Source of the DNA: Augochlora pura
Lineage: Eukaryota; Arthropoda; Insecta; Hymenoptera; Halictidae
NCBI RefSeq assembly: GCF_028453695.1
Contig: NC_135775.1
Location: forward strand, 8,758,046 to 8,822,045
Length of the DNA stretch: 64,000 nt
Direction: 5' to 3'
Shown piece after piece: positions 39,501 through 51,995 of the stretch. The notes beneath the pieces were generated by a model that was not told where the DNA came from, made no database searches, and saw nothing but the letters and a program-made list of their open reading frames with translations. How positions within the stretch are numbered: position 1 is the first letter of the stretch; every line of letters starts with the position of its first letter. A program made the position numbers and the translations under genes.

Positions 39501-40970
39501 CCGCTGTCTGTAAAAATTTCCGTCTTCCCATCAGTGAGACTAATATTTGTCAATAGACGCTTGATATACATTCGTGGAATATGATGAAATCAATTTTCAG
39601 AACGTCGAAATTAGTTTTACAACCACAGTATTGCAAACGCCGATCCAAAATTGCAGCAATAAAAATTTCCTACTTTAATCGCAACAAACAGGTTTTAAGC
39701 AGAAATTAATTTTTTTATTTAATCATTTTTATCGATTGAAAGTAACCTAATTGTAATTTTTTACCTCAATAAAATTAGTTCAAAAGTATCTTAAAGAAAA
39801 TTGACATAAACTCGGAATAAAATCGTCGAAAGACATTATAAGACCTCCATCTCTATAACAATATGCACAAAAGTTTGCAGATTATCGCCGCAAAAGTCGA
39901 GGTTTACAAACGTGACAATTAACAAAGTGGACAACGGAGGAGTATTTAAATAAGGCGTTTGACAAATCATCAAGGGTATCGTCCAAAGCACCGAAGTTTG
40001 TCGCGGTTTCTTTGTGTGTAACCGTGGCCGGTCTTTCCCAGAAGTTCGATGAAACAATACGACGAGCAGGTGTTAAAAGAGGAAGCACGTGTTGATTGAG
40101 GAAAAAAAAAAGAAATGACCGACGGAAAAGAAGGAGGCGAGCCTTAGTATACCGAGCGCGAGTCCGTTGATTGCGCTTCCGGCTCTTTCATCATTCCACT
40201 TGACGTATTAGAGGTACTAATTTGACGGAAATTAACCCCGACGAATGGAAGTTATCGTGCTCCGTCTCAACCGACGCTATTCGTTACCGTCTCGCATTCA
40301 AAAGCAAGAAACAATCACGGGGCGGTTCATGTTCACACTAACGAGTGAACGGCGTCTTATTTTAGCGGAGCGTTCCAACCGGAATAAACACCGGGTGCTA
40401 ATTCTGCCGCAGTTCGAGTGCCGGATAAACGAAATTCTACGCACTGGCGCGTTAATGATTTATTTGAAATTCATGCACGATCGTCGACAAACATTTTGCG
40501 TTGAAACGCCCGAACATATTTGTCCATTGTTCCATCGGTTAAACGTACGGGGATAACGTTGGTCGGGGATGGGTTTTGTTAATCGTTGCGCCTCAAAACC
40601 GGCGGCCTGTTAATTGCCGCCAAGGTTAGGGCAAACATTAAGCACTCCGTGCAACCGGTGTCGACTTAACAACGGACCGGTGTAATTTTATTTGCTGGAT
40701 TATTTCTCGAACGGATGGCCACCGCGGCGCAAGACTCGGCGTCGCCCTTGGAAAAAGCAGCTTTTAAAACTCCACATAAATCCATCTGACACAGTCATTC
40801 ATTTTAAATGGCGCAAAGGACCGCAAGACATCGCAATCCATTTAGCTCGGCTCACTTTCTGGAATTACGGTGAAAGAATGTGGCCGCTTGTTTGTGTACA
40901 CAATAGGGAAAAACGAAGGAATATTTTCAACAGAACCGCGACTAAACACCCTTTACACTTTGAACCCGTT
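36531..40970. other. Intergenic DNA
   Basis: No ORF, RNA gene or clear repeat recognised. Confidence 0.5.
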
Positions 40971-41194
40971 TTAACACTAGATTTACGGAATCCGTCAAAA
41001 TGACGGGTCACTGATTTGTTAACGTACTATTATTCAGATTTCAAAGATACATTTATTGCTTATTTGTCGATTATGTTTACTATAATTATTTATATTTATT
41101 TAGTTATCGATTGCATTAACTATTAGAATAAATCGTTACTTTCATAAACAAATATAAAACGGCTGCTTTTATTACTCCGTAAACCTAGTGTTAA
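40971..41194. mobile_element. TTAA-flanked MITE with CACTAGATTTACGGA ends
   Basis: Left TTAACACTAGATTTACGGA and right (inverted) TTAACACTAGGTTTACGGA, one mismatch in 19. The body of 224 bp is AT-rich and has no ORF. Confidence 0.75.
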
Positions 41195-41398
41195 CGAAAA
41201 CGTCGCCGTGAACCCACCGATGTATCATGCTCCCAATAGCGAGAAAATTACGTTCCCATGATTATCGGGAAAAAACGAGCAGTTTTGAATACTTTCTGCT
41301 CGCGTTCTTTTAAGCGAAAATGTAAAAATTTTGCCACGATTCAACGCGAAGATCGCAATCAATTTCCATTCGAATTTTTCGGATTAACTGAACGCGAG

Positions 41399-41701
41399 TT
41401 AACCCATTCGCTGCCAAGGACGAGTATACTCGTCTTTGGCAGGGTGTCACGCATTGCCTGGACGAGTATACTCGTCCTACTTTAAATATATTATAACATG
41501 CAGGCTTTTGAATTAGCAAATTTTTTTGTGGCCACAAACATAAGTATAAAGATGTTAAAAGCTTGAAAAAATACTACAAATAAAATTTTTTACAAAAATA
41601 ATACTTTATTTCTTATAGAGAATGATAAAATATAAATGATGAAATATAAATGGCAATGGGAATGACTTCATATAATTTAGGCTCGGCAGCGAATGAGTTA
41701 A
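41399..41701. mobile_element. TTAA-flanked MITE with internal GACGAGTATACTCGTC palindromes
   Basis: Ends CCCATTCGCTGCCAAG and (inverted) CTCATTCGCTGCCGAG between TTAA sites. Near the left end the 16-bp palindrome GACGAGTATACTCGTC occurs twice within 60 bp. No coding capacity. Confidence 0.75.
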
Positions 41702-42154
41702 AGTCGATCGGTGGGAACCACGCGTTCCGCGGATCAACAGCCACGTTCGTTTTTCTTCTTCGTATCGCGCGCGGTTCTCTCCTCGAATCTTTTCTTACAC
41801 TTTTCCTAGTCAATGAAAACGTGGTTACCGCGGAAAGCATCTTCCTCTCAGTGCTAAACTTTTTTAAGTTGCAATCGAACCGCGGCGGGGAAAACGAAAC
41901 AGACAGTTCCGATCGATTGATGTTCCTCTATTCTTATAAAACTCCATCATCGGACGTTAAGTGCGCTTTCTTTTTCTATTCGAAACGATCGATAAATACG
42001 TCTGACATTTCTATCTAAAAACAGCTGCTAGACGTTGACGGATAAATCTTGCAACGAGTTACTTAATCGGAAGATTCAAAATACTCTCTCGATATTTGCG
42101 AGAACGGCAATTTAACCGAAAGCAACGAGCATTTAATTATTCAGCCCGAAAGTA

Positions 42155-43097
42155 CAGTTACTCGATTTAATATTCGGACACCGTGGTACTTGCGTCATTA
42201 TTGCTCTACATATTTATTTGAAATAGTTCTAAATAGTTCTAATAATTTAAAGTACATATCCCGGTTTATAGATATATATATATATAATTTTATTTGTTAA
42301 ATCAAATTGTTTAATATGGGAATAGAAAACACCAACAAATTTTATCAGGACAATGATCCCGAACACAAATCGAGGATTGTCCAAGAAGTTTTATTGTACA
42401 ATTGTCCGAATGTGCTCCAACTTCCGCCACAGTCATTAGTCCTAAACCCCATAGAGAATTTATGGGACTTATTACATCGAGATATTCGAAAAACCCCGGT
42501 AAGGGCAAAAAAAGAACTTAAGTTACGCTTGACAAAAGCGTGGGGACATGTCACTCAAAGTTATTTAACTAAAATCATTTCAAACATACCGATACGTTTA
42601 AAGCATGTTATGAAGCAAAACAGACGTCCAACAAAATATTAAAATTATTGTAATTTTATTCAAATGTATTTGAATACAGAGGAAAGAACTTTATGTCTTT
42701 AATTAATATCTGTAATTAATTCATGACACACTCTTATATTATGATTTATAATTTATATTATTCAAATGTATTCCGGACTATGTATATATATATATACAAT
42801 CTCTATGTAACACAAAAGGGTCTTACTAGCCCGTTAATAAAGAATAATAATAATAATAATAATGTCATGTTATATGTCCGAATATTATTTCGTCATTAAA
42901 ATGAGGTCTAATTCCGTTTACAATCCATTATGTGTATAGTAATGAAAAATAAAATAATTGATTTTACACATTTGTAAACTAGGATATGTACTTTAAACTG
43001 TAACAGATCGGAAAATTCGATAGAACTATTTCAAATAAATATGTGGAGCAATAATGACGCAGGTACCACGGTGTCCGAATATTAAATCGAGTAACTG
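42155..43097 (+). mobile_element. Deleted Tc1/mariner-superfamily element with long inverted ends
   Basis: The 77-bp ends 42155-42231 and 43021-43097 are inverted copies with two mismatches, begin CAGTTACTCGATTTAATATT and are flanked by TA on both sides (42153-42154 and 43098-43099), the Tc1 target duplication. Further inward TTTAAAGTACATATCC is also shared in inverted form. The interior holds only a C-terminal transposase remnant. At 943 bp with most of the gene missing, it is non-autonomous; the near-identical ends suggest it is not very old. Confidence 0.9.
42307..42642 (+). pseudogene. Tc1-like transposase C-terminal remnant (DD34E)
   Basis: An open frame of 111 residues with FYQDNDPEHKS, then exactly 34 residues to the glutamate of NPIENLWDLL: the second D and the E of the DD34E triad. 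The N-terminal DNA-binding domain and first catalytic D are absent; the family length is about 340. The usual SPDLNPIENLW is altered to SLVLNPIENLW. No ATG marks a natural start. It sits wholly inside the inverted-repeat element 42155-43097, so it is an internal deletion product rather than a functional enzyme. Confidence 0.88.
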
Positions 43098-43523
43098 TAC
43101 GTGCTCGCGCTTGTACACCGTTGCGTTCGCGGTTTCTACACTTCGAAATAGTAAATACAGCTCTTCCATCGAAGTGTTTAGCGGAGAGCCTGCATTTTTT
43201 TCCCTCGCCGGCTGCAACGAGCGAAAATACGTTGCCTCGAGCGCGTTTTTCACTTTCAAGAAAAAACGAAGAAAATCACGGGGTGCCAAATCTCGAGACT
43301 ACCGGAGAGTGCTGGGAGAACCTTTTTCGCAAAAGCGAAAAATCGCGTTGAAAGGGACAAATTTTCACTCCGCGCATGAAACGAAGAAAAAACGGCGGAC
43401 CAGCTGAATGCCCTAACGGAAAACGAACTACGCCGCTTCCCTGCAAAGGGGAAAACGCACGTGCGTCAACTTGTTAATCTGAACGCATTATTTACGATAT
43501 ATATAAAATACGTTATTTATTAT

Positions 43524-43759
43524 TTAACCTCTTAGGCACGGCTGAATTTTGCGCATGTAAAGTTTTTCATAACTAAATTACCATTTCTCTTAATATTCTT
43601 TCCGTATTTCTATATGTAACATTAATTATATTATTTTCTTAGTATATTGTACACACACTTTCACTCAATCGTTTACTTTGATAATTAATAAAACAATTGA
43701 GTAAAGCACGAAACATTCACGAAAGCCATTATAGTAGCGCGTGGTGTCTAAGAGGTTCA
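43524..43759. mobile_element. TTAA-flanked MITE, family A copy 2 (inverted)
   Basis: Ends: TTAACCTCTTAGGCACGG on the left and GTGTCTAAGAGGTTCA on the right, the right TTAA having decayed to TTCA. Read on minus, its body matches the copy at 7894-8141 (GCGCTACTATAATGGCTTTC; CGTGCTTTACTCAATTGTTT). Two copies 36 kb apart in opposite orientation define a family. Confidence 0.72.
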
Positions 43760-44031
43760 GTCTATACATTTTCTAGTCGATTTCGTCGAACGAGCTATTC
43801 GTTGAAATCATTTCAAAATGATTTATGTATCATATTTTTTTCTTTAAAGCATCTGTAATAATGGAACAATAACGTTGACAATGTCCAAGGTACCAATATC
43901 ATTTTAATTAACATATTCCGCACTCGTTTGTTTAAACGTGTTTCAGAGCATTCCTGGAAGAAAACGGGGTTCAAAAAAGTCTTCAAATCATCCAACAATA
44001 AAATAATATCTTCATACTGTCCCTTATTTGT

Positions 44032-44426
44032 TTAACCTTTTCACTGCGGCAGTGTCGTCCAGTGTAATTTCTGTATATACATTTTTCTTAGTTTTAAATA
44101 ACAACTGTGCTGAATAAAACAATCATTGCTCTAATATAACAAGTATATTTATATTTTTAATATGAAAGGATTTACAAAATTATTAAAATGCAAAGTTATA
44201 AGTAATATAGGTATATATTATATAATTTGAAAACTTTAATATTAAATGTTTAATATAATATATAATGAAACGCAAATTAGTTTATATATTAATGTGTAAA
44301 GACTAGTAATATCATTCTGTATGGTATATTTTGAAACAAGGATCTACACATAGGCCAACATTACAATCTTTGTATAGACATCATTTGAATGCCGCTTATA
44401 TGCGGCGCTTGGAGCGAAAGGGTTAA
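44032..44426. mobile_element. Probable TTAA-flanked MITE with weak ends
   Basis: Left TTAACCTTTTCACTGCGG, right inverted TTAACCCTTTCGCTCCAAG; only the first ten bases correspond well (eight of ten). Both ends carry TTAA. The right half contains the short hairpin GCCGCTTATATGCGGC. Confidence 0.45.
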
Positions 44427-44641
44427 CATTAAACCTACCAAACTCTAAAAAGCAGTTAACAAATATTGCCTCATAAGAACTACAATATAGAATTTACTCA
44501 AAGTCACAGTTTTTAAAATAACGATAGCCTGAATAAAGAAATATAATCAACAAGTCCCAATGGGAGCAGCTCCATAATTTGAATAATTACGAAACCTAAA
44601 ATGTGATACCGACAATTTGGCCAGGGGTGGTAAGTTTAATA
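44427..44641. mobile_element. Probable MITE with ATTAAACCTACC ends
   Basis: ATTAAACCTACC at the left is matched by GGTAAGTTTAAT at the right (11 of 12 inverted). It abuts the element ending at 44426. A similar end occurs alone at 11733. Confidence 0.45.
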
Positions 44642-44899
44642 TGAAGCTCATCCTATATAATTTTCAAAAAACCTCAAGACAATGCCGTCGTAGGTGAAGT
44701 TCGCCGTCTCACCGACACTGGAAAGAACCTAATAAAGGACCGACGCAGCCGCGATTTTCAAGGAGCCGGCCCCATGAATTCCCGGTAGAAAAACATCGGT
44801 AAACCGGTTTCGAATCACGAATCGCGAAACGGCGCACGATATAAAATCGTCGGGGCCGTTATATCTGCAGGAAGAGACCGTAGTCGGCCGACGCGAACT

Positions 44900-45300
44900 G
44901 GAGGAATTCCCGGCGGCACTCGAAATCACCGCGTTAATTCCGATGTGTCTGGAAGTGGCTGAGCCAGGGCTCCCGATATGCGTGTTGCATACAAGCCGAC
45001 GAAAAAGATGTTCCCCGTCGTGTGGCTGCGTGTGTGTGTGCGTGTGTACACGCGGAGAAGGAAGCCGCGGCGCGCGCGCGAACAGTGTTGATGGTTCGGT
45101 ATTGTTGGTGAATGGCGTCGGTAAGCGTGCAAGTGGTAGGAAGCGGCGAGACAGAGGGTCCTTCTCGTTTGAGCACTGTGGTGCTTGTGTCAGCGTTGCA
45201 CCCCACCCACACCTGTCTCACTACCCCGCCCCCCGTAGCCGAATAACCACTACAATTCATTGTTTAAGCGGAGACAATAAAGTGAACGCCAGTCGACATA
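44900..45300. promoter_or_regulatory. GC- and CpG-rich island, possible promoter
   Basis: CpG-dense sequence (CGCGGCGCGCGCGCGAAC) in AT-rich surroundings, with GTGAATGGCGTCG directly before a GTAAGC donor at 45121. It could be the first exon of a transcript not otherwise recognised; no downstream exon was found. The open frames through it show no domain. Confidence 0.3.
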
Positions 45301-45485
45301 TGCCGGTGCTCCCAATACGAGCTCCACTTTTATTGAGTTTTATTATCCTCGAGTTGTACTTATTAGCCGGAGGTACTCGCTCGGTGACTTACCACCCTAC
45401 GACCGATCGCGAAAATCGATTCGCTCAATTGGGACAAACACGCGGTTCTCGATATAAATTCAGCTTTCGCTTTGGCTAGGAATCG

Positions 45486-45687
45486 TCAACCGTTTGCACT
45501 CGGAGCCATTTTAACTGTGAATCTGAAATCATTTTTCTGATGTACAGTATTTCCATTTTAAGTAACGAAGTGCATTTTATATATAGCAAATAACTCTTGT
45601 GATTCGTACCAACACTTTCATTTTTAACAATTTTTCTAAAATTGGACTCTGTCTCCTCAAAGTCACCACTCGAATTAAAAGGGTTAA
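45486..45687. mobile_element. TTAA-type MITE, family B copy 1
   Basis: Starts (TCAA)CCGTTTGCACTCGGAGCC, ends AAAGTCACCACTCGAATTAA...GGGTTAA. Body segments CATTTTAACTGTGAATC and AAAGTCACCACTCGA match the copy at 47016-47262 in the same orientation. The left TTAA has mutated. Confidence 0.68.
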
Positions 45688-46264
45688 AGGGTTAAATTAG
45701 TCTAGCAAAATTCAGGGTTGAATTCGATGAGAGAAAATGAATGTGCAAATTCATTACATCAAGATGTAAGATTACTTTATGAAATCTCTAATAATGTAAG
45801 AGAAGCATTTAGTGAATTATAAGTGGACTGAGAATTTTATTCATTTACGACAAAAATGTATAAATGCAAGACGATAAATATTTCAAGAGTCTAAAAATCC
45901 TACTGCGTTATACAACTCATCGGAATTATTAAAAAGAAAATAGATTGTCTAGATCGTAGGTTTTTACCATTATCTTAGACAATTTTTATTTTGCATAAAT
46001 ATCCTTAGTCTAACTATAGACATCAGATGATTGTATTTATACGACTATCCATAAGTAGAATAAAATAGAATGTTTCTTTGTGGATGAAAATGAATTTTGT
46101 ATTATAATATTTTTTAAAAATGTGTATAAGTCATAAATAAAAGCATCAATATATTATATGAAATTAGGATTTGTTCAAAATGACGTATATCTTACGAACT
46201 GCAACTGATTCAATCTACCCTGTGTTCGCTAAAAACCAATAGAAAGAACTTTGTATTTGAAAGA

Positions 46265-46335
46265 ACAATCAAACCTACTATTGTTAACCTACTATTGTTA
46301 ACCCACTATTGTAAACCTATTATTACTTACATTAA
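46265..46335. repeat. Short 16-bp tandem repeat
   Basis: AACCTACTATTGTTAACCTACTATTG-like units repeat about four times with small changes. Confidence 0.7.
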
Positions 46336-46827
46336 ATCACGAATTTTTTGAGTAAAAAAAATATAAAAGATATTGCTCCTCTCCTAGGATTGACCTATTT
46401 TAAAATAGCACGAAGCCACTCGGATGTCAAATGTTATCAGAGACCAAGAGAGGGGTTTTGTTTGCCGGGTAGCAAGTTTTAGGGGTTCAAGAAACTCCAT
46501 TTCTACTGTGGCTAACTTTCCAATCGATGTTTGCTTTGATAGGTGACTCTTTCCACCGAACTTCGTCGGTGGCTTTCGAAAAATGGGTGGAACATTCTTG
46601 ATATAAAAATAAATTTATCGAAGCAGTAAATAATAATAAAAATTAGTCTATTGTATAATTAGGGTGTAGTCACCTCAAATCATTTCCTTACTTTATCTTT
46701 ACTTCATCTCTATGCGGATGATAAAATTATCGGAACCATAAATTGACGAGTTTAAGCAACAATGATTTATAATTGAAAGAGTTGAAGTGTATCGATGCAT
46801 TATGTTTGATGTTATTACAAATTACAA

Positions 46828-47280
46828 ACACTAAGCCTACCGTGCCAGTTAATTTCCCCTTTCATTATCTTAAACTTATTGAAATTATGAAAGCTCTCCC
46901 GTCAAAAACGATTGAATAAATTTTTTAATTCAAATGAACGCTATATTCAAAATGGCGAAAGGTGTTCATAAGCTCAGTATTGTAATTTCTATAAAGCGAC
47001 ATACATTGGTCATTTTTAACCTCTTGCAGTCGGATCCATTTTAACTGAAAATCGAAAATATTTTACAGTAACAGTAATTTACAGATTTTACATAACTTGA
47101 AACATTTTATACATAATGGAATTGCATTTTATAACTCGTGCAACGGTTAACAGCTCTTCAAAATTTTCTAAACATAAATAAATTTGATAAAAATTATTCT
47201 GAAACGTGGCACAACAATTTTTAGTGACACTTTAAAGTCGCCACTCGATCGCAAAGGGTTAAAGCTCGGTAAGTTTACTG
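46828..47280. mobile_element. Possible older MITE carrying a nested family B insertion
   Basis: CACTAAGCCTACCGTGCC at 46828 and AGCTCGGTAAGTTTACTG near 47262-47280 are inverted over about 14 of 18 bases. The right end follows directly on the TTAA of 47016-47262, as expected if that element landed near the edge of this one. Confidence 0.35.
47016..47262. mobile_element. TTAA-flanked MITE, family B copy 2
   Basis: TTAACCTCTTGCAGTCGGATCC on the left and CGCCACTCGATCGCAAAGGGTTAA-type right end, TTAA at both edges, 247 bp. Shares body blocks with 45486-45687. It appears to sit within a second element (46828-47280). Confidence 0.7.
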
Positions 47281-50200
47281 TCGAAAAGAAAAATCCCCAA
47301 ATTACGAAAAAATGTTATCTTCCATAACGATCAGCAGTCTGATGACCATCAACCGACAAACAATTGTCGCATTAGGGGCTGGCAAACAAGAAGCGAGGAA
47401 TTTATCTGGTAGCCACGTCCTACTCCCTAAAGGTACGGTCTGCGGAGTTTCTTCTGGGTCGCGTCGGTTATCACGACTCCTCCTCAAAGTCTATGGTTAG
47501 GTATATCCGTAGCCGAGGGTCATAGTGCATGGAAACACCCGGTGTCAGGCGAACGCGATTTAAACCCCTGAAAATACTGCTTAGAGCTCGGGGCAGTTCC
47601 AATTAATCCGGCACGTTGTACGCGATATTAGTTGGATGTTGACAGTGGGCTCGATAAAATCTCTCGACAGCTTCAAGCTAGTCCACTTATTATTCATTAC
47701 ACTTTCAGGTACGGCCAGTTTCACCGGCTAGAACCTGGTCCTTCCACACGGCGAGCGCTGTTTGAGCTAGAAAACCGGTCGCTCAATGTGCGTGCGTAAT
47801 TCGTACGCGTATGCAGATTTTCTTCACCTCTTCCGGCAAACGAATCCTACGGAGACGGAAATTTCTCGTAAAATTTCTCTTCGTAACCGTGACTGTTGGT
47901 ATATGATATTAGGAAAAGTTCTGTCTGCGAAGTGAAAGAATATAATCAATTTTTCGTACATTTAATAACATCTATTATACAATTTAATTTCGTTACCTAT
48001 GACCTCTAGCCAGCGGAAATTTGAGATGGAAATTTGTAAATAATATTTTTGAAAAATATATGTCTCAAATGAGTATATGCATGTTTATTAAAATTCTTGT
48101 ATAAAAATCTATAATCTATCAAACTTTCTTGGAGTTTTTGTTATTATACAGGGTAGCAGCCAGCACGTGTCTTCTACTGTAATTTTTTAAATAATATTTT
48201 CAGGGAATGCAATCTAAAACGGTACTCTCGAATCAAAGGAATTTTGGAAAATCGATTTCGTCGGCACTTTAACAGCTAATTCGCTATTTACGATATGGTT
48301 TTCGCATATGATTTAATTATCATAATTATACTTCACGTTTTAGATTGCTATAAAACACTTAATTGAAGTTGATGAACGCGTCCTGACAGAAAATTTTATC
48401 GCAGATAATAAGTCGAAGGAATTGTGACTTTCAATTCGACACGCACTTTGTTAACGCTAACTAAGATCATTATTATCTCTGCGAGTATTTCAAACAGCGA
48501 ACTGTTACGTAGCCAAACGGCAATGCTTGCAAGTTTCTTCGCTTCAGAACTTCAAGATGAAACATACAATATTTTTACACGACTTTTATTTTCGTTATTA
48601 CAGAGATCTCGGAAAATCCAGCATAGTAATATAATAACGGCACCGTAATATTTAAATCGTGTGCTGTAATTCAACGAGCTGTGTTGCGTAATTTTATATT
48701 TTAAATAACTGCGTAATAAGATTTGCGATATGAAAATCGGTGGATGTTTAACAAAGAAGCTGAATTGATTTCAAGCGTAGTAGATGCCAGGATAAAAGAT
48801 AGAAATGCTCGCTAACTAGACGCGACAGTGGGGGATAAAACGTTACGAGGATCCTACGACCGAAGTAGCCGTGTAATTGTACTCATCTCTTATAAAATGC
48901 ACCGGCACATGGTCTCGTTTCCATTTGGCGTCATGGACCAAATGCCTCTCGAACGACGAATCGATTTCGCCAGAGTCAAAATTTATGTTCACCACAGAAG
49001 TATCGGAATCACGTCCACTCTCGAGCTTTACAACCTCTCTGTCGTTCGTTGGAATGAAATTCTCGATCGTTAGTCGTGCATTAAAGAACCCCGAAGTAAT
49101 TTACCTGCCATCATCCGAGAAGAATCGTCGCTTTAAGGACTATGTTTTATAAAATCAGTTCTTATTTCAACTGTCGCGACAATACACAGCCTGCGGTTCA
49201 GGATGTCAGGTTTCATTCTGAAAGAGACAATACTGTTTTTCTTGTTTGCATAACAGAAACGATGTACGAAACGATTTTCACAACGTTTATTTTGTGCGAA
49301 AGAGTCGAAAATATTTTTTATTGAATACATACATATAATTTTTATTTTTTTCGAATACATACATATAATTGTATTAAAAGGACTCTGAACTTAGTATAGC
49401 TGCATACTGTTAAAACAATAAACTAAATCGGATTATCCTTAAAAGGATTCCGAAATTATAACGTGTAGAGTAGCTAAAATTGTGATAATGTATAAAAATC
49501 ACCTTCTTAAATTAGATCTGTCCGCATGGTTTTTATCTGTATCCATTGTCTTACCTCGCAGTGGTTGATAACAATACAAGTTTCCAGCTTGCAAAATCGC
49601 AAAAAGTGAATCGATATTTTTACGCTTCCCCTACTATATTTAATATTTATTTATTCAAATATCCGACACGCTTCACGTCGACATCGATGTCGAATGTCTG
49701 TGTTACCATTTCAACCGTGCCGGCGGATTTTTAGTATTTTTCCCCGAAATTTTCGCCTATAGACTCGTCACCGTTTTTTCGATGGTCAACGATTGACTCG
49801 TCGAAGCGGATGAATAAATTTACATTAATCTACATTAATGCAATACACTCGAGTTCGAGACAGCTCACTGGATGTGATGTGATGTGACGACATATTGCTT
49901 GATTACAGCTAAAATGCGTATTCGCGCACCCCTGTTTTTTAAGAACATTTTATCCATCAGTTGAAGAACTGTTTACTGGAACGGTACTGTAGGAAAAAAG
50001 AAATAAAAATCCTACAACTCTTTCGCATATTTCTTGTAATATGCACAGTCCGAAATTATTAAAAAATAATATTTTCGGTATATAAAAATATTCAGGTGAC
50101 CCTTCTACATTTATGTGATTCAAAAAAGTTTATTCCTCACTGCAAATATACAGAACAGAATAATTCCTGCCGCTTCCCCCCGTATGATACAATGAAAATT

Positions 50201-51229
50201 CTAGTAAAAATTATATACTCCTGAAAATATAAAAATCAGACCTAGTGACAAAATATACAAACTGATGGACAAATTACCGACAGCTGATACTTGTTACCAA
50301 ATGGCACTATAGTGCATTTCCAGATCGACTTCGCAGGCTTACTTCAGGGGCATAACCTGACATCTGTGGTTGGAAGTTGGAACATGGAACTGCAGAATCC
50401 TAGGAGACAGGAAGATGGACTTTTAACTCTCACCTTTTTAGATCTCTAAAGCACTCTTACCATTTCGTGTCACACTCGTTATTACCGATAATTCACGAAA
50501 AATGGACATGTAAGCGAGAAACGAATATCCTGTATATTTCATTCCTACTACGAGTGCTAAACATTATTTGAAAACAATAATCGACGACGCAAACATTTAA
50601 ATGGCGGAAATAGTATTTATAAAACATGTAGTACAGAAATACCATCTCAAATTTAATCATTTTGATGGACAGTTTAGCAATTATTTCTACTAATAATATA
50701 ATTAGTGGTAGTCATCAAATAAACACTTGATTTGTGAACTAGTATCGAAATCTCTATAACCGAATTTATTCATGCAAACAACCAGAATTTCCTTAAAAAT
50801 GACATGTATACACTAACATGAGTCGCATTTCGAGAAAATCACATGAAACATTCTTTCATTCTTTAGCGATAACATTCAGGGGGATTCGATAATTAATTAG
50901 ACAATATCCTGTTCTAAATGTCGTAATATTGAAAACAAATGCATACAATGTGCATGGAGCGCCGGGAGTAACGGCAAACAAGTGTTACGTCAAATATATA
51001 TAGTGATTTTAGAACCATGAATTTATTGAAGAATCATTACATCGAAAATGTTCTATTGAGAAATTTATTGTTTCTGACTGCTTAATGATTATGGCACGTA
51101 AAGTACAAATTAAATATAGCGCCACATATTTCAAATGAAGCGTCAGGAATACAGATGCGCAAAAAGATGTGATCACTAACACAGTAAAGTGAGACGAGGG
51201 CTGTGAGGGCAGCACTGTTCAGCTGTGAT
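47281..51229. other. Intergenic DNA between the MITE cluster and OST4
   Basis: AT-rich with scattered short frames lacking domains; nothing recognised. Confidence 0.5.
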
Positions 51230-51400
51230 TCATCAGCCAATCAGAGCACGGCATCTTGCTGCATTCTCTCAAGTCAGGAGTACTATTGCCCCTGGATATC
51301 GTTCTTGTATTGAGTGATTACTATACTCATAGGGGTAATGGAGGCCTCAGTCTGCTATACAATATGATTGGTCGATATTTTCACATCGGCCAATAATACA
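51230..51400. promoter_or_regulatory. CCAAT-box cluster upstream of OST4
   Basis: CAGCCAATCAG (about 51233), GATTGGTCGAT (51366, inverted) and GGCCAATAA (51389) lie within 170 bases. CCAAT pairs bind NF-Y in animals. The distance of about 600 bases to OST4 makes a link uncertain. Confidence 0.3.
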
Positions 51401-51995
51401 AAATATACCACACATAATATATGCACATGTACACATTTAATTATGTAGGCCTACATTTCTTTCGCAAGTACTTATCACAAATATTCTTTATTTTCATAAG
51501 TACATGAAATATTTATTTCAAAATAGAATATAATTAATAATTCCCTCATTTATTAAATCATGAATTTCCGAACCTTTAGTTACATTTCATTTTTACTAAA
51601 GTGTGTAATTTCAAATTAAAATTCTAAAAATTAATATACGATATTCTTTGTCAATAATATATTTCAAGGGCATTTTCAGTCTATTATAGTTTTAAAATAT
51701 TGATTATTGAATAACTTTTATTTAACAGCAGTAAATAAAGTTTCTAGAAACTTCATCAAATAGTGAAGAGATTCGTGACAGATTGTTTTCCGGCTACTTT
51801 GTTAAACGTGTCAGACCACGCAATTCTTTTGAGAATTTGAACTGCCTAGTGTATTGTGAAATTGTCTATAAAGGTAATAGTTCGATAGTATTTGCTTGTT
51901 TGTTGTAAGAGTACCTTTAATTGTATATATATGAATAAGTTTTCTGTTTTGTCGTGAAAGATATAAAACGTTAGGTTATTTCTATGACGTTTTAG

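Noticed and set aside
44934..45479. Frames of 108 and 178 codons at the CpG island
   Set aside because: CpG-rich sequence is stop-poor; no domain, no splice-consistent continuation found.
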